From contig CM022674.1 in assembly GCA_012295275.1 (NCBI GenBank), positions 13,015,864 through 13,039,863 of the forward strand: a stretch of DNA of 24,000 nt, written 5' to 3'. Every line of letters starts with the position of its first letter. Within the stretch, counting starts at the first letter, position 1. A program made the translations under genes and the position numbers. The notes beneath the pieces were generated by a model. The model was given only the letters and a program-made list of their open reading frames with translations. It was not told where the DNA came from and searched no databases. The DNA is from Chrysomallon squamiferum. Its lineage: Eukaryota > Mollusca > Gastropoda > Neomphalida > Peltospiridae. Of this stretch, positions 1 to 8,676 are shown one piece after another.

Positions 1-174
1 AAAATGTCGTTTTTCTTTTTCTTTTCTTAAATAAAACTATGACTCAAATAAATTTAAAAAATAAAAAAATATAAAAAATATAAAAAAAATATTCTGAGTA
101 ATACCAGATGCGTCTATAAATAACTTGAGTGGAAAAGAAGTGAAAAAAGCAACAACAACAACAAGGAAGTGAAA

Positions 175-285
175 TACATACATACATACATACACATACA
201 TACATACATACATACATACATACATACATACATACATACATACGTACATGTATGCATGCACACACACATGCATTCATTCATTCAT
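175..285 (+). repeat. (ACAT)n microsatellite with (CA)n and (ATTC)n
   Basis: About 75 bp of nearly perfect TACA repeats (175-249), then CACACACA and four ATTC units. It produces long but meaningless frames on both strands. Confidence 0.95.
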
Positions 286-1170
286 GCAAATACATACATA
301 TACAAACGTATAGAAAGAAAGAAAGAAAAGGATAAATCTTTTTTTAAAAAGGACAAAAATGATCAAAGATGAAAGATGAAAAGAAAAATGAAAGAATGAA
401 AGAAAGAAAAAGTGGAGGAAAGAAAAAGAAGAAGAAAAAAAAAACGGACAGATGAAAATCGCGGACTGTGTATCTTTTTTTATAACTACCCGAAGTTTTT
501 TTTTTTTTTTTTTTCGTTTCGTTTGAAGCTCAAATTACGTAACACACTTTTCACGGTTGATTTCGTTTCACTCACTTATTACCGATTACGTTAATACGTC
601 AGAAACACAAACGTGTCACATGACATTACCGTCAGGAGTCCGTGATGTCACAAAGCATCAAATTACGCTTACGTCATTTTATCCGACTATTTTTTTTTTA
701 TTTTTTTTTTTTTTTTTATATTTTTGTTCTCAGTTCCCGTAATACGCTAATATATTTTTTTGCCTTGTGGGAAATTACAGCTGCTAATATCACAGCATGA
801 GTTTAACGAGATAATAAGATACACTGGTCCACAGTCTACTGCTTAGGGCTTGAATATAAAATGGGCAAATTAAGCGCAGCTAATAAATTGATCAGTCGTA
901 TGATAGTTTGTGACAGTCGATCACTGGAATTTGTCAAAACTGTACGTTAACTTTATATGAAATGGGATTTAAGTCAAAAAAGAAAAAATAGAAAAAAAAA
1001 AAAAAAAAAAAAAGAAAAAAGAAAAAATATAAGAAAAAGGAAGAAAGACAGAAAAAGGGGTGAAAAAGGAAAAAGATAGAAAGAAAGAAAATGAAAATCA
1101 ATTTTTGTATCTTTATTCTGTAATCTGAGGTTATTTTTCTTTTAAAAAGAGTAACGATACTTTTTATATT
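286..1170. other. No gene seen: purine-rich and AT-rich sequence
   Basis: GAAA-rich sequence (310-450), T runs at about 495-515 and 690-720, and an A22 run with GAAA flanks (980-1090). Between 720 and 960 the DNA is unique but lacks a coding signal. Confidence 0.6.
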
Positions 1171-1180
1171 ACTACTAGAT

Positions 1181-1258
<78 letters not shown>

Positions 1259-1326
1259 GTACTACTACTACTACTACTACTACTACTAGTACTACTACTA
1301 CTTTTACTCCTAGTAGTACTGCTACT
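1171..1326 (+). repeat. (CTA)n microsatellite
   Basis: About 150 bp of CTA triplets with interruptions. Two TAGT interruptions lie exactly 30 bp apart (1257 and 1287), so part of the array was copied as a 10-unit block. Confidence 0.95.
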
Positions 1327-2446
1327 AATTTAAGTTAATAAAACGGGACACATTAGAAAATTATTTTTTATATATTGGTTTCGTTTTATAACAACAAAAA
1401 AAAAAAGGAGTTGCAGATAATTTCACTTATTTATTACTAACTATTCGTTTATTCTGTTTATAAGTTTGATTGTTTATTAAGAATACAGTTATCATTATTA
1501 TTTCAAAAAAAATATCTGTCATTTTTTAAATTTTGAAATTTAAAAATTTTACTTTTTCTTCTCTCTCTCTCTCATCCCGTATCTCTTTAAAAATTAAAAC
1601 ACACACCTTTAATCATTATTTTTTAATTAAGTTTCGATATTCCCACAATGACTTCAGAATTGTTCCAAACTCTCATCAGCTGATGAAACTTTAAGAACAT
1701 TATCACACTGGCGCCAAAAAAATTGACGAGTGATTCCCTTTAAAACAATGAAACTCATCTCATTTGCTGGCGCTTTCGCAACATAAACACCAGGATAGAA
1801 TTGGCTCAGTTGGGATTTTGGCCCCAGAGCCTCCCAGAGAAGGAGCCCATATGGTGAAATCGAACGGGGTCAACAACGATGGACCGATAAGACGTCGTCG
1901 AGGCGTCGTGTTGACACAACGTGCTCAAGGAAAGTTGCTCGGATAATGAACGAAAGCATGAATCATTAATTATATTGATAATTCCTTGTTTAATTTTCTC
2001 TAAGCAAAATTGTGCCTCGCAAGTCGATTTTCTGTTCTGTTTAAATTTCAGCCAATCCGAGATGACGAACAAAAGACGTGGAATTAAAAACGAGGTCTTA
2101 TTATCTCCCTTGTTTACACTGCCCACTCGAGTAATGCTACGCTTTAAAACAAGCAGTGATTGCTTTTCCTGAAACTTTTATCGCGTCCCAGAAACAGTCA
2201 AAAACAGAAGGGTCATTATCAAATATTCCCTCTGTGTTGACTTTCGATTGAAGTCAAACAAAAAGTTTCTCGTAAAACCAGTTCATAAACCAAACAGATG
2301 ACACAAGCGAACGACCGTCTTCCATATGACATCACGTGACATCAGTCTCACAGTTTTTTAAAAATATTTTTAAAAGTTTCCGAAAATATTTCTTTTATGT
2401 GTTGAAAATTATTTGCTCTTCGCGATTGTTGTAAAAACAAAACAAG
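1327..2446. other. No gene seen: unique AT-rich DNA
   Basis: Contains a 14-bp perfect palindrome TCATCAGCTGATGA (1673-1686) and an E2F-like site (TTTTTGGCGC, minus strand, 1711-1720). A GC-richer patch (1760-1950) has short unrecognised frames on both strands. CACGTG occurs at 2333. Confidence 0.55.
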
Positions 2447-2483
<37 letters not shown>

Positions 2484-2545
2484 AAAGAAAAATGTCATCA
2501 TATTTTTGTTCTTTCTGAAAAAAAAGGGGGAAAAAAAAAAAAAAA
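2447..2545 (+). repeat. Poly-A tracts
   Basis: An A35 run (2447-2481) and further A-rich sequence with a G5 run at about 2525. No target duplication or retroelement body is visible. Confidence 0.85.
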
Positions 2546-2947
2546 TGTCTGCCTTATTGTACTTGTAGAAAATTAACATTTGAGAAGTTTTAATTAACAA
2601 TGTCCCGAGGTGCAGGAATCGCTAACACCAAGAATCTATCGCAAGATGTTTGATCTGAACAAACTTCGACTGACTTGTGATCAAGAGGTCTTGTTTGAGT
2701 GGAGTTCGTCGAGGCGAGGGGTTTGGTTTTTAACGGCTGTTTTTGATTTCCAGACAAAACGATAAACACTGAATGCAAACAGCGAAAGTCGCCTGTAGCC
2801 ACGAGTTAAAGTCTGCTGTTGTGTGAGTTCGTTAGAAAGTTATTCTTGCTCCACTAAACTGTTCAGACGAACTAATAATTGATGGGACATTGTTCAAAGT
2901 TTGAGGCAAAGTTAAATATTTAATCTTTTAATTTGTTTGTCATCATA

Positions 2948-3110
2948 GTCGTTATCACCATCATCATCATCATCATCAGTCGCTTTTTTTCTTCTTCTTC
3001 TTCTGATTATTATTATGTTTATTATTATTTTATTATTATGTTTTGTTGTTGTTGTTGTCGTTGTTGCTGTTGCTGTTATTGATGTTCTTGTTCTTCTTGT
3101 TATTTTTAGA
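2948..3110 (+). repeat. (CAT)n, (TTC)n, (ATT)n and (TTG)n compound microsatellite
   Basis: Successive short triplet arrays, each five units or fewer, giving the threonine/asparagine-rich false frame on the minus strand. Confidence 0.85.
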
Positions 3111-3267
3111 CCAAACACAAAATCCTTTGCTCATATTTCTTTGTAATGATCTAAAAATATTTTGTTAATGAACTGAAATTGTTCTTTATCTTCAAGTAAT
3201 AGAAATGTTACGAAACCAGGATTAAAATTGTCAGTGATACATATGTACAAAAATCATCCATACATAA

Positions 3268-3375
3268 ATAACACACACACACAGATATACAGACACATAC
3301 ACGCATACATACATACATAAATACAGACACACATACACACATACATACATACATACATGCAAACATACATAGATA
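3268..3375 (+). repeat. Imperfect (CA)n/(ACAT)n microsatellite
   Basis: CACACACACA followed by ACATACAT-type repeats with AGAC and AGAT interruptions. Confidence 0.85.
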
Positions 3376-3894
3376 TACAAGCCAGCATTTAACTAAAGAT
3401 TTTTGAATATTCATGAATAGGCGTATCTACAAATACATTTCAATACGTTCCTAGATTTCACACGTTTCGTACACGTGTGTGAACTGAAGTAGATAATATT
3501 CCGGTTTTAATTTCTAAGAATTTTAAGTCGTGTTATTTTACTGCGAAAAGAATTTCAAGAATATTTATTTTATATTTGTTGTAAGGGGCGCGATCGCTTG
3601 CGCCTATTTCAAATATTCCAAAAATACAGACGTCAACGACAACGCTATTTTCATCTTGAACGAATGTGTCATTGTCTTGAACCTCAACAATCGCATCCCA
3701 GTAACCACAGCACTCTTTTTAGCCATACGTTTTCAAAAGAAGCAAAGGGAGACAACTCGACGAAATTGTTATTTTTTTCTCAATGTTGTTTGCGATCCCA
3801 CTTTATGTATCAAAACAAAGACAATGTGAACAAACACAGAAGGAATGCGTCCTCTCCCTTTAGACTGCAGTTTTTTTTGTAAAATAAAACCGAA

Positions 3895-3917
3895 ACTGAC
3901 CTCTAGTCGCCATCTTT
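3895..3917 (-). promoter_or_regulatory. YY1-type site overlapping an ATG, with splice-donor-like sequence
   Basis: On the minus strand AAAGATGGCGAC (3906-3917) resembles the YY1 site that overlaps many start codons. The ATG (3911-3913) opens M-A-T-R and is followed by AGAGGTCAGT, which resembles a 5' splice site with its GT at 3899-3900. It may be the short first exon of a minus-strand gene whose body lies below 3.9 kb, where I see no exon. Confidence 0.25.
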
Positions 3918-4219
3918 GTTCTGTTTCCTTCCAAGATGTTTAACCGGACGCGATGGTTTGCGCAGCACGCAGAAACTGACAGAAATAATAAAGAAAGAGT
4001 TTCAACAGAGATTCTCTTCAAAGACGGACGGAGTTCTTACCGTGCATTAAAAATATCAACAATCGCGCGAATGTTCACACTGTTGACCGAAAGCGAAATG
4101 AACATTTTTCCGCGAAATGTTTCTCGCTCAGATTTCAGCATGTGTTGTTTTTTTAGGTTTAAATGTCGGCCTCAGTGAGTGTGTCTGTACCACGTTTGTG
4201 TTTACGTTTTCCCGTCGTA

Positions 4220-4257
4220 CAGACCTGCCTGGTTGTGAGTCAGGCTTATCAAGTCTG
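4220..4257 (+). other. Nested stem-loop
   Basis: CAGAC (4220-4224) can pair with GTCTG (4253-4257), and inside it GCCTG (4227-4231) pairs with CAGGC (4241-4245). It lies just before a long (CT)n tract. The stems are short, so this may be chance. Confidence 0.25.
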
Positions 4258-4279
4258 ATGTGTAGAAATCCAGTTCAAT

Positions 4280-4282
<3 letters not shown>

Positions 4283-4368
<86 letters not shown>
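4283..4368 (+). repeat. (CT)n microsatellite, about 85 bp
   Basis: Uninterrupted CT dinucleotides, homopyrimidine on the plus strand. Confidence 0.97.
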
Positions 4369-4370
<2 letters not shown>

Positions 4371-4408
4371 ATTCTCTCTTTAACTCCTCTCTCCTTCTTT
4401 ATTTCGTT

Positions 4409-4410
<2 letters not shown>

Positions 4411-4486
<76 letters not shown>

Positions 4487-4521
4487 GTCTGTCTGTCTGT
4501 GTGTGTGTGTGTATATATATA
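4411..4521 (+). repeat. Compound (CT)n-(GTCT)n-(GT)n-(AT)n microsatellite
   Basis: Four arrays pass into one another: about 72 bp of CT, five GTCT units (to 4500), GT (4499-4511) and AT (4512-4521). Each neighbour differs by a single-base step. Confidence 0.95.
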
Positions 4522-4885
4522 TTGGTTTTTGTATAAGTTTTAGAAGAATTTATCTGTCATTTTGTCACATTACTCATTTTTTTTCTCTGTTTTATAAAGT
4601 TCTGCTAAGGAAATCCTTCAACAAGTAGACTTTTCGGTATGGGATATAAATAATTCTGTCGTAAGATTCTGTGTTGTTAATAAGTGATATCGAAATTTAC
4701 TGTGTCTGGGATGGTTACAGTTATAGTTGCTCGCCCACGATATTTTATATTTTGATGGAAGATATTTTAAAGCTGACATCTTGTAGTTTACTGTCTTGTC
4801 CCAAAACAAGACAGCGAAAGATCTATTTTATTTTATTTTTTCATTTTTATTTTCATATCTTTCTTAGTTTTTATTGTTAATATCC

Positions 4886-4938
4886 TCGTCATCATCATCA
4901 TAATCATCATCTTCATCTTCATTATTATCATCATCATC

Positions 4939-5004
<66 letters not shown>

Positions 5005-5006
5005 TA
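4886..5006 (+). repeat. (ATC)n then (ATT)n microsatellite
   Basis: ATC/TTC triplets (4886-4938) lead into about 65 bp of ATT repeats ending shortly before the first upstream tRNA block. Confidence 0.95.
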
Positions 5007-5088
5007 ACACGACCCGAAGATATTTCGACGAAAAATATACTTTTAAAAAAAAATCTTGAATGAATCTGTGTTAACAACTCTGACTGTT

Positions 5089-5115
5089 ACTTCCTGTTTA
5101 ATTGACCTGAGGACA
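5089..5115 (+). promoter_or_regulatory. Conserved upstream block, tRNA gene 1
   Basis: ACTTCCTGTTTA followed by ATTGACCTGAGGACA, starting 121 bp before the tRNA. The same block precedes genes 2, 3 and 4 at nearly the same distance. It contains the palindrome CCTGAGG. Function is inferred only from conservation, which recent duplication may explain. Confidence 0.45.
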
Positions 5116-5209
5116 AAATTAATGACCTTTGACAGCTGATTTGTACTTTTACATCTTCAGCAGCTAAAAGATTTTATTCGCATTACAAATTAAACTACAC
5201 TATAATCAT

Positions 5210-5298
5210 CCCGTGATAGCTCAGTTGGTAGAGCGGAGGACTGTAGAGGTTTATACAAAGCTATCCTTAGGTCACTGGTTCGAATCCGGTTCGCGGGA
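5210..5298 (+). tRNA. tRNA-Tyr(GUA), gene 1, intron-containing
   Basis: Nuclear tRNA that delivers tyrosine to UAU/UAC codons. The 89-nt gene folds as a full cloverleaf. Acceptor CCCGTGA pairs with TCGCGGG, with one T5-G68 wobble and A73 as discriminator. The D stem is GCTC/GAGC, the anticodon stem GAGGA/TCCTT, the anticodon GTA, the variable loop AGGTC and the T loop TTCGAAT. A 16-nt intron, AGGTTTATACAAAGCT (5247-5262), sits after G37, the canonical eukaryotic position; its TACA can pair with T33-A36. The A box TAGCTCAGTTGG and B box GGTTCGAATCC match the Pol III consensus. A T5 run at 5304-5308 is the likely terminator. An open frame reads through the gene but is an artefact. Other eukaryotic tRNA-Tyr genes likewise carry an intron here. 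Confidence 0.97.
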
Positions 5299-5585
5299 AT
5301 TTGTTTTTGGTTTTATTTGTCTACAAATAGATTTATTAGTGAACATTTTGTATTTCTTGTGTCTGTGTATTCATATATATGTTGGAAGCCGAAATCAGCC
5401 GAGTAGTCACGAAGATGACCGAAATGAAAAATAAAACATTAACAGTGAATTAAGTTATACTATTTAAATAAATATCTACTGATTTAACTTTTTTCTTTCT
5501 TTCTTTGTCATGTTAATTAAGCATATTAATGTGCTGAATTTAACAGTAATAATCTAATCATAAAGGGGAGACAACCGTGTCGAAA

Positions 5586-5613
5586 ACTTCCTGTTTAATT
5601 TGACCTCAGGACA
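5586..5613 (+). promoter_or_regulatory. Conserved upstream block, tRNA gene 2
   Basis: ACTTCCTGTTTAATT then TGACCTCAGGACA, starting 118 bp before the gene. A GGGAGACAACC motif lies 20 bp further upstream (5566-5576). Confidence 0.45.
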
Positions 5614-5703
5614 AATAACCTTTGACATCACAATTTCACCATTTCACTGGTAAGTAGTTAATACATTTTATTTCACATTATGAATTTATCTTTCACATAT
5701 TAT

Positions 5704-5792
5704 CCCGTGATAGCTCAGTTGGTAGAGCGGAGGACTGTAGAGGTTTATACAAAGCTATCCTTAGGTCACTGGTTCGAATCCGGTTCGCGGGA
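5704..5792 (+). tRNA. tRNA-Tyr(GUA), gene 2, intron-containing
   Basis: Identical to gene 1 over the whole 89 nt, including the intron (5741-5756). It lies 494 bp downstream of gene 1 in the same orientation. A T6 run at 5798-5803 should terminate Pol III. The upstream flank back to about 5480 is closely matched by the flank of gene 4, which makes the two segmental paralogues. The sequence just before the gene is AT-rich (CATATTAT). Confidence 0.97.
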
Positions 5793-6267
5793 ATATATTT
5801 TTTACTTTAATTTCATTGTTTTGGTATTTGTGCGTGTCTCTGTTTCTGTAAAATTTGCGTGCTCAGAATTAATCATGACACAGAAAGATTTTGTTTTTCA
5901 AGTTACTGAACAGAAAATAAATGTGGTAGTTAGGTGGTTATTTATATAATTATCAAACAAATGATTTCATTCCATAAAAACAGGTTTGAAATCCAAAAAA
6001 CGACAAGATCTCACTGCGTCCTGTCACCTATATCCCGTTCCAGACCGTTGCTCACCAACTGTTCTGTTAACAACTTTATTAAGGTTTCTTTCTGTCTAAG
6101 GGAAGGTTGCTGTTACGGCTTCTTGCTGTTTTTGAAAGGAATATAACAAACGAAAACATCGCATTTTCTCTCTCTTTTCGTCTTCAAACAAGAAACTTAT
6201 AACTGTCCTTATTAAAACATGTTGTCACTTTAAATTATTTACAGTCTTCAAGAGAAGATAACCACGA
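5793..6267. other. Spacer between duplication units, nothing recognised
   Basis: Unique AT-rich DNA with no counterpart after gene 4. The short frames here are not supported. Confidence 0.55.
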
Positions 6268-6272
6268 CTAAC

Positions 6273-6300
6273 ACTTCCTGTTTAACTTGACCTCAGGTCA
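6273..6300 (+). promoter_or_regulatory. Conserved upstream block, tRNA gene 3
   Basis: ACTTCCTGTTTAACT then TGACCTCAGGTCA, starting 116 bp before the gene. A diverged AGAAGATAACC stands where gene 2 has GGGAGACAACC. Confidence 0.45.
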
Positions 6301-6388
6301 CAGTATTTCACATAACTATTTCACCTTTCAGACTTCTAATAATTAATTGATGTTACACAACACTGTGAAATTAATGTTTATATATCAT

Positions 6389-6477
6389 CCCGTGATAGCT
6401 CAGTTGGTAGAGCGGAGGACTGTAGAGGTTTATACAAAGCTATCCTTAGGTCACTGTTTCGAATCCGGTTCGCGGGA
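6389..6477 (+). tRNA. tRNA-Tyr(GUA), gene 3, T-stem variant
   Basis: Same as gene 1 except for one change: the T arm reads TGTTTCGAATCC instead of TGGTTCGAATCC. This replaces G53, which closes the T stem against C61, with T, and it also alters the second base of the Pol III B box. G53-C61 is among the most conserved tRNA pairs, so the gene may be weakly transcribed, unstable or an early pseudogene. The intron (6426-6441) is intact. The terminator is only a T4 run at 6483-6486, the shortest of the set. It is the segmental copy of gene 1, 1179 bp away. A sequencing error at this base cannot be ruled out from the window. Confidence 0.85.
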
Positions 6478-6768
6478 ATATGTTTTGGTTTTATTTACTT
6501 TTATATATATTTCTTGTGTCTGTACATCCATATGTATGTTCGAAAGAAGCAAATTAGAGTCAAACGCACTCGAAGATGACCGAAATCAAAACTAAAATAT
6601 CTAAGGAAGACATTAACAGTCCGTAATGAATTAAGTTATTTGATTTATATATATATACTGATTTAACTTTTTTCTTTCTTTCTTTGTCATATTAATTAAG
6701 CACTCATGAAAATTTGCTGAATTTAACAGTAATAATCTAATCATAAAGGGGAGACAACTGTGACGAAA

Positions 6769-6793
6769 ACCTGTTTAATTTGACGTCTTGACA
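6769..6793 (+). promoter_or_regulatory. Conserved upstream block, tRNA gene 4 (diverged)
   Basis: ACCTGTTTAATT then TGACGTCTTGACA, about 115 bp before the gene. The TTC of ACTTCCTG is deleted and the CCTCAGG palindrome is lost (CGTCTTG). The upstream GGGAGACAACT (6749-6759) is kept. Confidence 0.4.
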
Positions 6794-6883
6794 AACGATC
6801 TTTAACATAACTATTTCACCTTTTGACTGGTAAGTAATTAAAACATTTTATTTCACATCATGAATTTAACTTTCATATATCAT

Positions 6884-6972
6884 CCCTCGATAGCTCAGTT
6901 GGTAGAGCGGAGGACTGTAGAGGTTTATACAAAGCTATCCTTAGGTCACTGGTTCGAATCCGGTTCGCGGGA
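6884..6972 (+). tRNA. tRNA-Tyr(GUA), gene 4, acceptor-stem variant
   Basis: The body, intron and B box are as in gene 1, but the 5' acceptor strand is CCCTCGA instead of CCCGTGA while the 3' strand remains TCGCGGG. Position 5 is thereby restored to a C-G pair, but position 4 becomes a T-C mismatch with C69. CTCGA is closer to the usual animal tRNA-Tyr 5' end (CCTTCGA, from general knowledge). A T6 run at 6979-6984 is the terminator. The gene is the segmental copy of gene 2, 1180 bp away, so the acceptor change arose or was converted after or independently of that duplication. Confidence 0.9.
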
Positions 6973-7083
6973 ATTGACTTTTTTATTTTATTAATATTAG
7001 AAACCTTAATATACCTCACGTTATATGTTAGTTTTATTTATTTATTTATTTATTTACTTTGTTTCGAGTTATCTTTCATGTTT

Positions 7084-7320
7084 TACCTGCCCCCCCCATC
7101 TCTCTGTCTCTCTCATTAATATTTTCTTGTATCACTATATATATATATATATATATATCACTGTTGTTGTTGTTGTTGTTTAAGTTTTTCTCAAGAACCA
7201 AACTCTATATTATGAAAGAAACAAACTATTCCCCCACACACACACACAAAACAAACAATAACTCCACTAACAAAGAAACAAACAAACCTGCAATAACAAC
7301 AACAACAAAAACCGTTTTAT
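7084..7320 (+). repeat. Short C run, (AT)n, (TTG)n, (CA)n and (AAC)n arrays
   Basis: C8 (near 7084), AT (7136-7158), TTG (7163-7180), CA (7236-7248) and AAC (7296-7311). These lie between tRNA genes 4 and 5. Confidence 0.85.
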
Positions 7321-7823
7321 GGTGGAAGCAGATGTGCATGGGCATTAACTGGGTTTTTTTGCTAAGCCGAATTAAGCCGAATGGAGCCGAGTAGAGCCGA
7401 ACATGTCCGGAGTGAACTATAAACAACAATAGAATACTCGTTTTCGTTAACTTTTTAAATGCTGTTTATGTCACTATGTTCATTCTGGTCTCGTAAACAT
7501 AACAATAATTAACTTATTTTTTTTCTTTTCTTCTTTATAAATTAAGAATTGAAGGACGGTGACACGTTTTTTCTGCAGCACCCTTATAAAATATCCCTGG
7601 GTTAAAAATCAGTAAAATGCCAAACAGTACCGAACCGTGGAAACAGCTTGTTTCAATGGAGATGTCAACACCCCTAATCATTTTAAAACGAATTTTATTC
7701 TGTTTTAAAATAATCGCAATATATCCGTTCAGAAAACAACACCACAGCCTGTTATTGAATAGACTAGTATGATATGGAAACGAAGTAAAATAATACAACG
7801 AAGAAAAAACAAAAAAATTATAT

Positions 7824-7912
7824 TCCCGCGAACCGGATTCGAACCAGTGACCTAAGGATAGCTTTGTATGAACCTCTACAGTCCTCCGCTCTACCAACTG
7901 AGCTATCGAGGG
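7824..7912 (-). tRNA. tRNA-Tyr(GUA), gene 5, minus strand
   Basis: Read on the minus strand, this is a full tRNA-Tyr gene with the same CCCTCGA/TCGCGGG acceptor, and so the same 4-69 mismatch, as gene 4. The intron is AGGTTCATACAAAGCT, one base different from gene 1, with the TACA that pairs with the anticodon kept. A and B boxes are intact. The terminator on this strand is a T7 run (A7 at 7811-7817 on the plus strand). It faces gene 4 tail to tail across about 850 bp and its flanks do not obviously match those of genes 1-4. The 120-residue minus-strand open frame through it is an artefact. Confidence 0.92.
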
Positions 7913-8005
7913 ATGTTAAAAATATGCTTCAATTAAATTATCAGTAGGTAAGAAAATATTTCAAAGCTCCTGAACATTTCACGGATGAATTAGTTTCATT
8001 ACATG

Positions 8006-8013
8006 TCACGTGA
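8006..8013 (-). promoter_or_regulatory. TCACGTGA box upstream of tRNA gene 5
   Basis: Palindromic E-box centred about 98 bp upstream of the minus-strand tRNA gene 5. It matches the consensus of bHLH-Zip factors (MAX/USF/MITF type). The role is inferred from its position. Confidence 0.35.
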
Positions 8014-8343
8014 TTTATGCAGCGAGGAATGATGGGAAGTTTGCTCTAATAGCTCATGTATATCAATTACGTCAGTGATACATTATAGAGACGCTTGTGA
8101 TCATTATCAATATTATTATTATCAGTAGTTGCAGTAGTAGTAGTTGTTGTAGTAGTAACAGTATTAATAATGGCAACACTATCGTTGTTACTGTTGCTGT
8201 TATAGTTGTCAGCGGTGGAGGAATGACGTCGTTGATGTTATTTTTGCTGGTCTTGTAATTGCTAGTACTTCTATTATTATTATTAAACTATTTCATCATA
8301 AATATCGCTTACTGAAACAGTATATATATTATACACTGGATGC

Positions 8344-8374
8344 TGACGTCATCTAGATTTATGTCATGACGTCA
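8344..8374. promoter_or_regulatory. Pair of perfect CRE sites
   Basis: TGACGTCA occurs at 8344-8351 and 8367-8374, 23 bp apart, the second extended to ATGACGTCAT. These are consensus CREB/ATF bZIP sites. No gene start is visible next to them. Confidence 0.4.
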
Positions 8375-8494
8375 TCGCGACTTCCAGCCAAATTAAGCCG
8401 GTATCTCACGGACGGCCGTGTGCTTTATGTTTTATCACGTCCTCCGTTTTATTGCAGATAATACGGTTCTATCTCTGCACTCTCGCGTCTTGGC

Positions 8495-8522
8495 GGATTA
8501 CCGCACTAATCCGGTCTAATCC
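8495..8522. promoter_or_regulatory. Three clustered TAATCC (K50 homeodomain) sites
   Basis: GGATTA at 8495-8500, TAATCC at 8507-8512 and TAATCC at 8517-8522. TAATCC is the preferred site of K50 homeodomains such as OTX, Pitx and Goosecoid. The first two face each other, the last two are direct. Confidence 0.3.
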
Positions 8523-8676
8523 CCTCTCCCTGACAAGGGGCAGTAAACGAGTCATGACTTTAAATGATCTTATTAAAACGTTTTATTTTTATGTTAAGTT
8601 TATTAACCCGTCGGGACTTGAAGCCAAAAATTTTTCTCGACTTCCCAGCTAATAATTCTATCCCTATCCCTTACCC

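Larger units (their letters stand above)
3376..4282. other. Unique, GC-richer island without a provable gene
   Basis: Short repeat-free frames exist on the plus strand (for example 80 residues from an ATG at 3936, and 99 residues from 3530), none resembling a family I know. GCGATCGC occurs at 3590 and GGGAGACAACT at 3747. Promoter-like more than coding. Confidence 0.45.
5084..5792 (+). repeat. Segmental duplication unit A (tRNA-Tyr genes 1 and 2)
   Basis: First of two copies of a segment holding two tRNA-Tyr genes with their flanks. Between the genes it shares with unit B a TTCTTGTGTCTG run, CGAAGATGACCGAAAT, a long pyrimidine stretch ending CTTTCTTTCTTTGTCAT, AATTTAACAGTAATAATCTA and GGTAAGTA-TTA, all in the same order and spacing. 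The edges are my estimate from where similarity fades by eye. Confidence 0.85.
6268..6972 (+). repeat. Segmental duplication unit B (tRNA-Tyr genes 3 and 4)
   Basis: Second copy of the two-gene segment. Genes are spaced 495 bp here and 494 bp in unit A, and the offset between units is 1179-1180 bp. The spacer has drifted by substitutions and small indels. In addition the segments before genes 1 and 3 resemble those before genes 2 and 4, which suggests an older single-gene duplication underneath. Sequence between the units (about 5800-6250) shows no clear partner. Confidence 0.83.
7913..8676. other. Unique DNA with triplet patches and bZIP/homeodomain sites
   Basis: Includes GTA/GTT patches (8120-8200) and the CRE and TAATCC clusters listed separately. 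A 66-residue frame at 8452 lacks recognisable features. Confidence 0.5.

Noticed and set aside
175-285. CRISPR-like regular repeats
   Set aside because: Simple tetranucleotide microsatellite without spacers, in a eukaryotic context.
169-372. Tyrosine/histidine repeat frame and its minus-strand partners
   Set aside because: Produced by the (ACAT)n microsatellite, open in several frames because the repeat lacks stop codons.
2447-2481. Poly-A tail of a retroposed gene
   Set aside because: No target-site duplication and no recognisable retrotransposon or mRNA-like sequence next to it.
5213-5434. Protein frame starting V-I-A-Q-L-V-E-R-R, repeated at 5680 and 6347
   Set aside because: It is the translated tRNA-Tyr gene. 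The same peptide recurs only because the tRNA recurs, and it starts at GTG or in unrelated flank.
7535-7897. 120-residue minus-strand frame
   Set aside because: Its first part is the tRNA-Tyr gene 5 translated and the rest is unrecognised AT-rich DNA.
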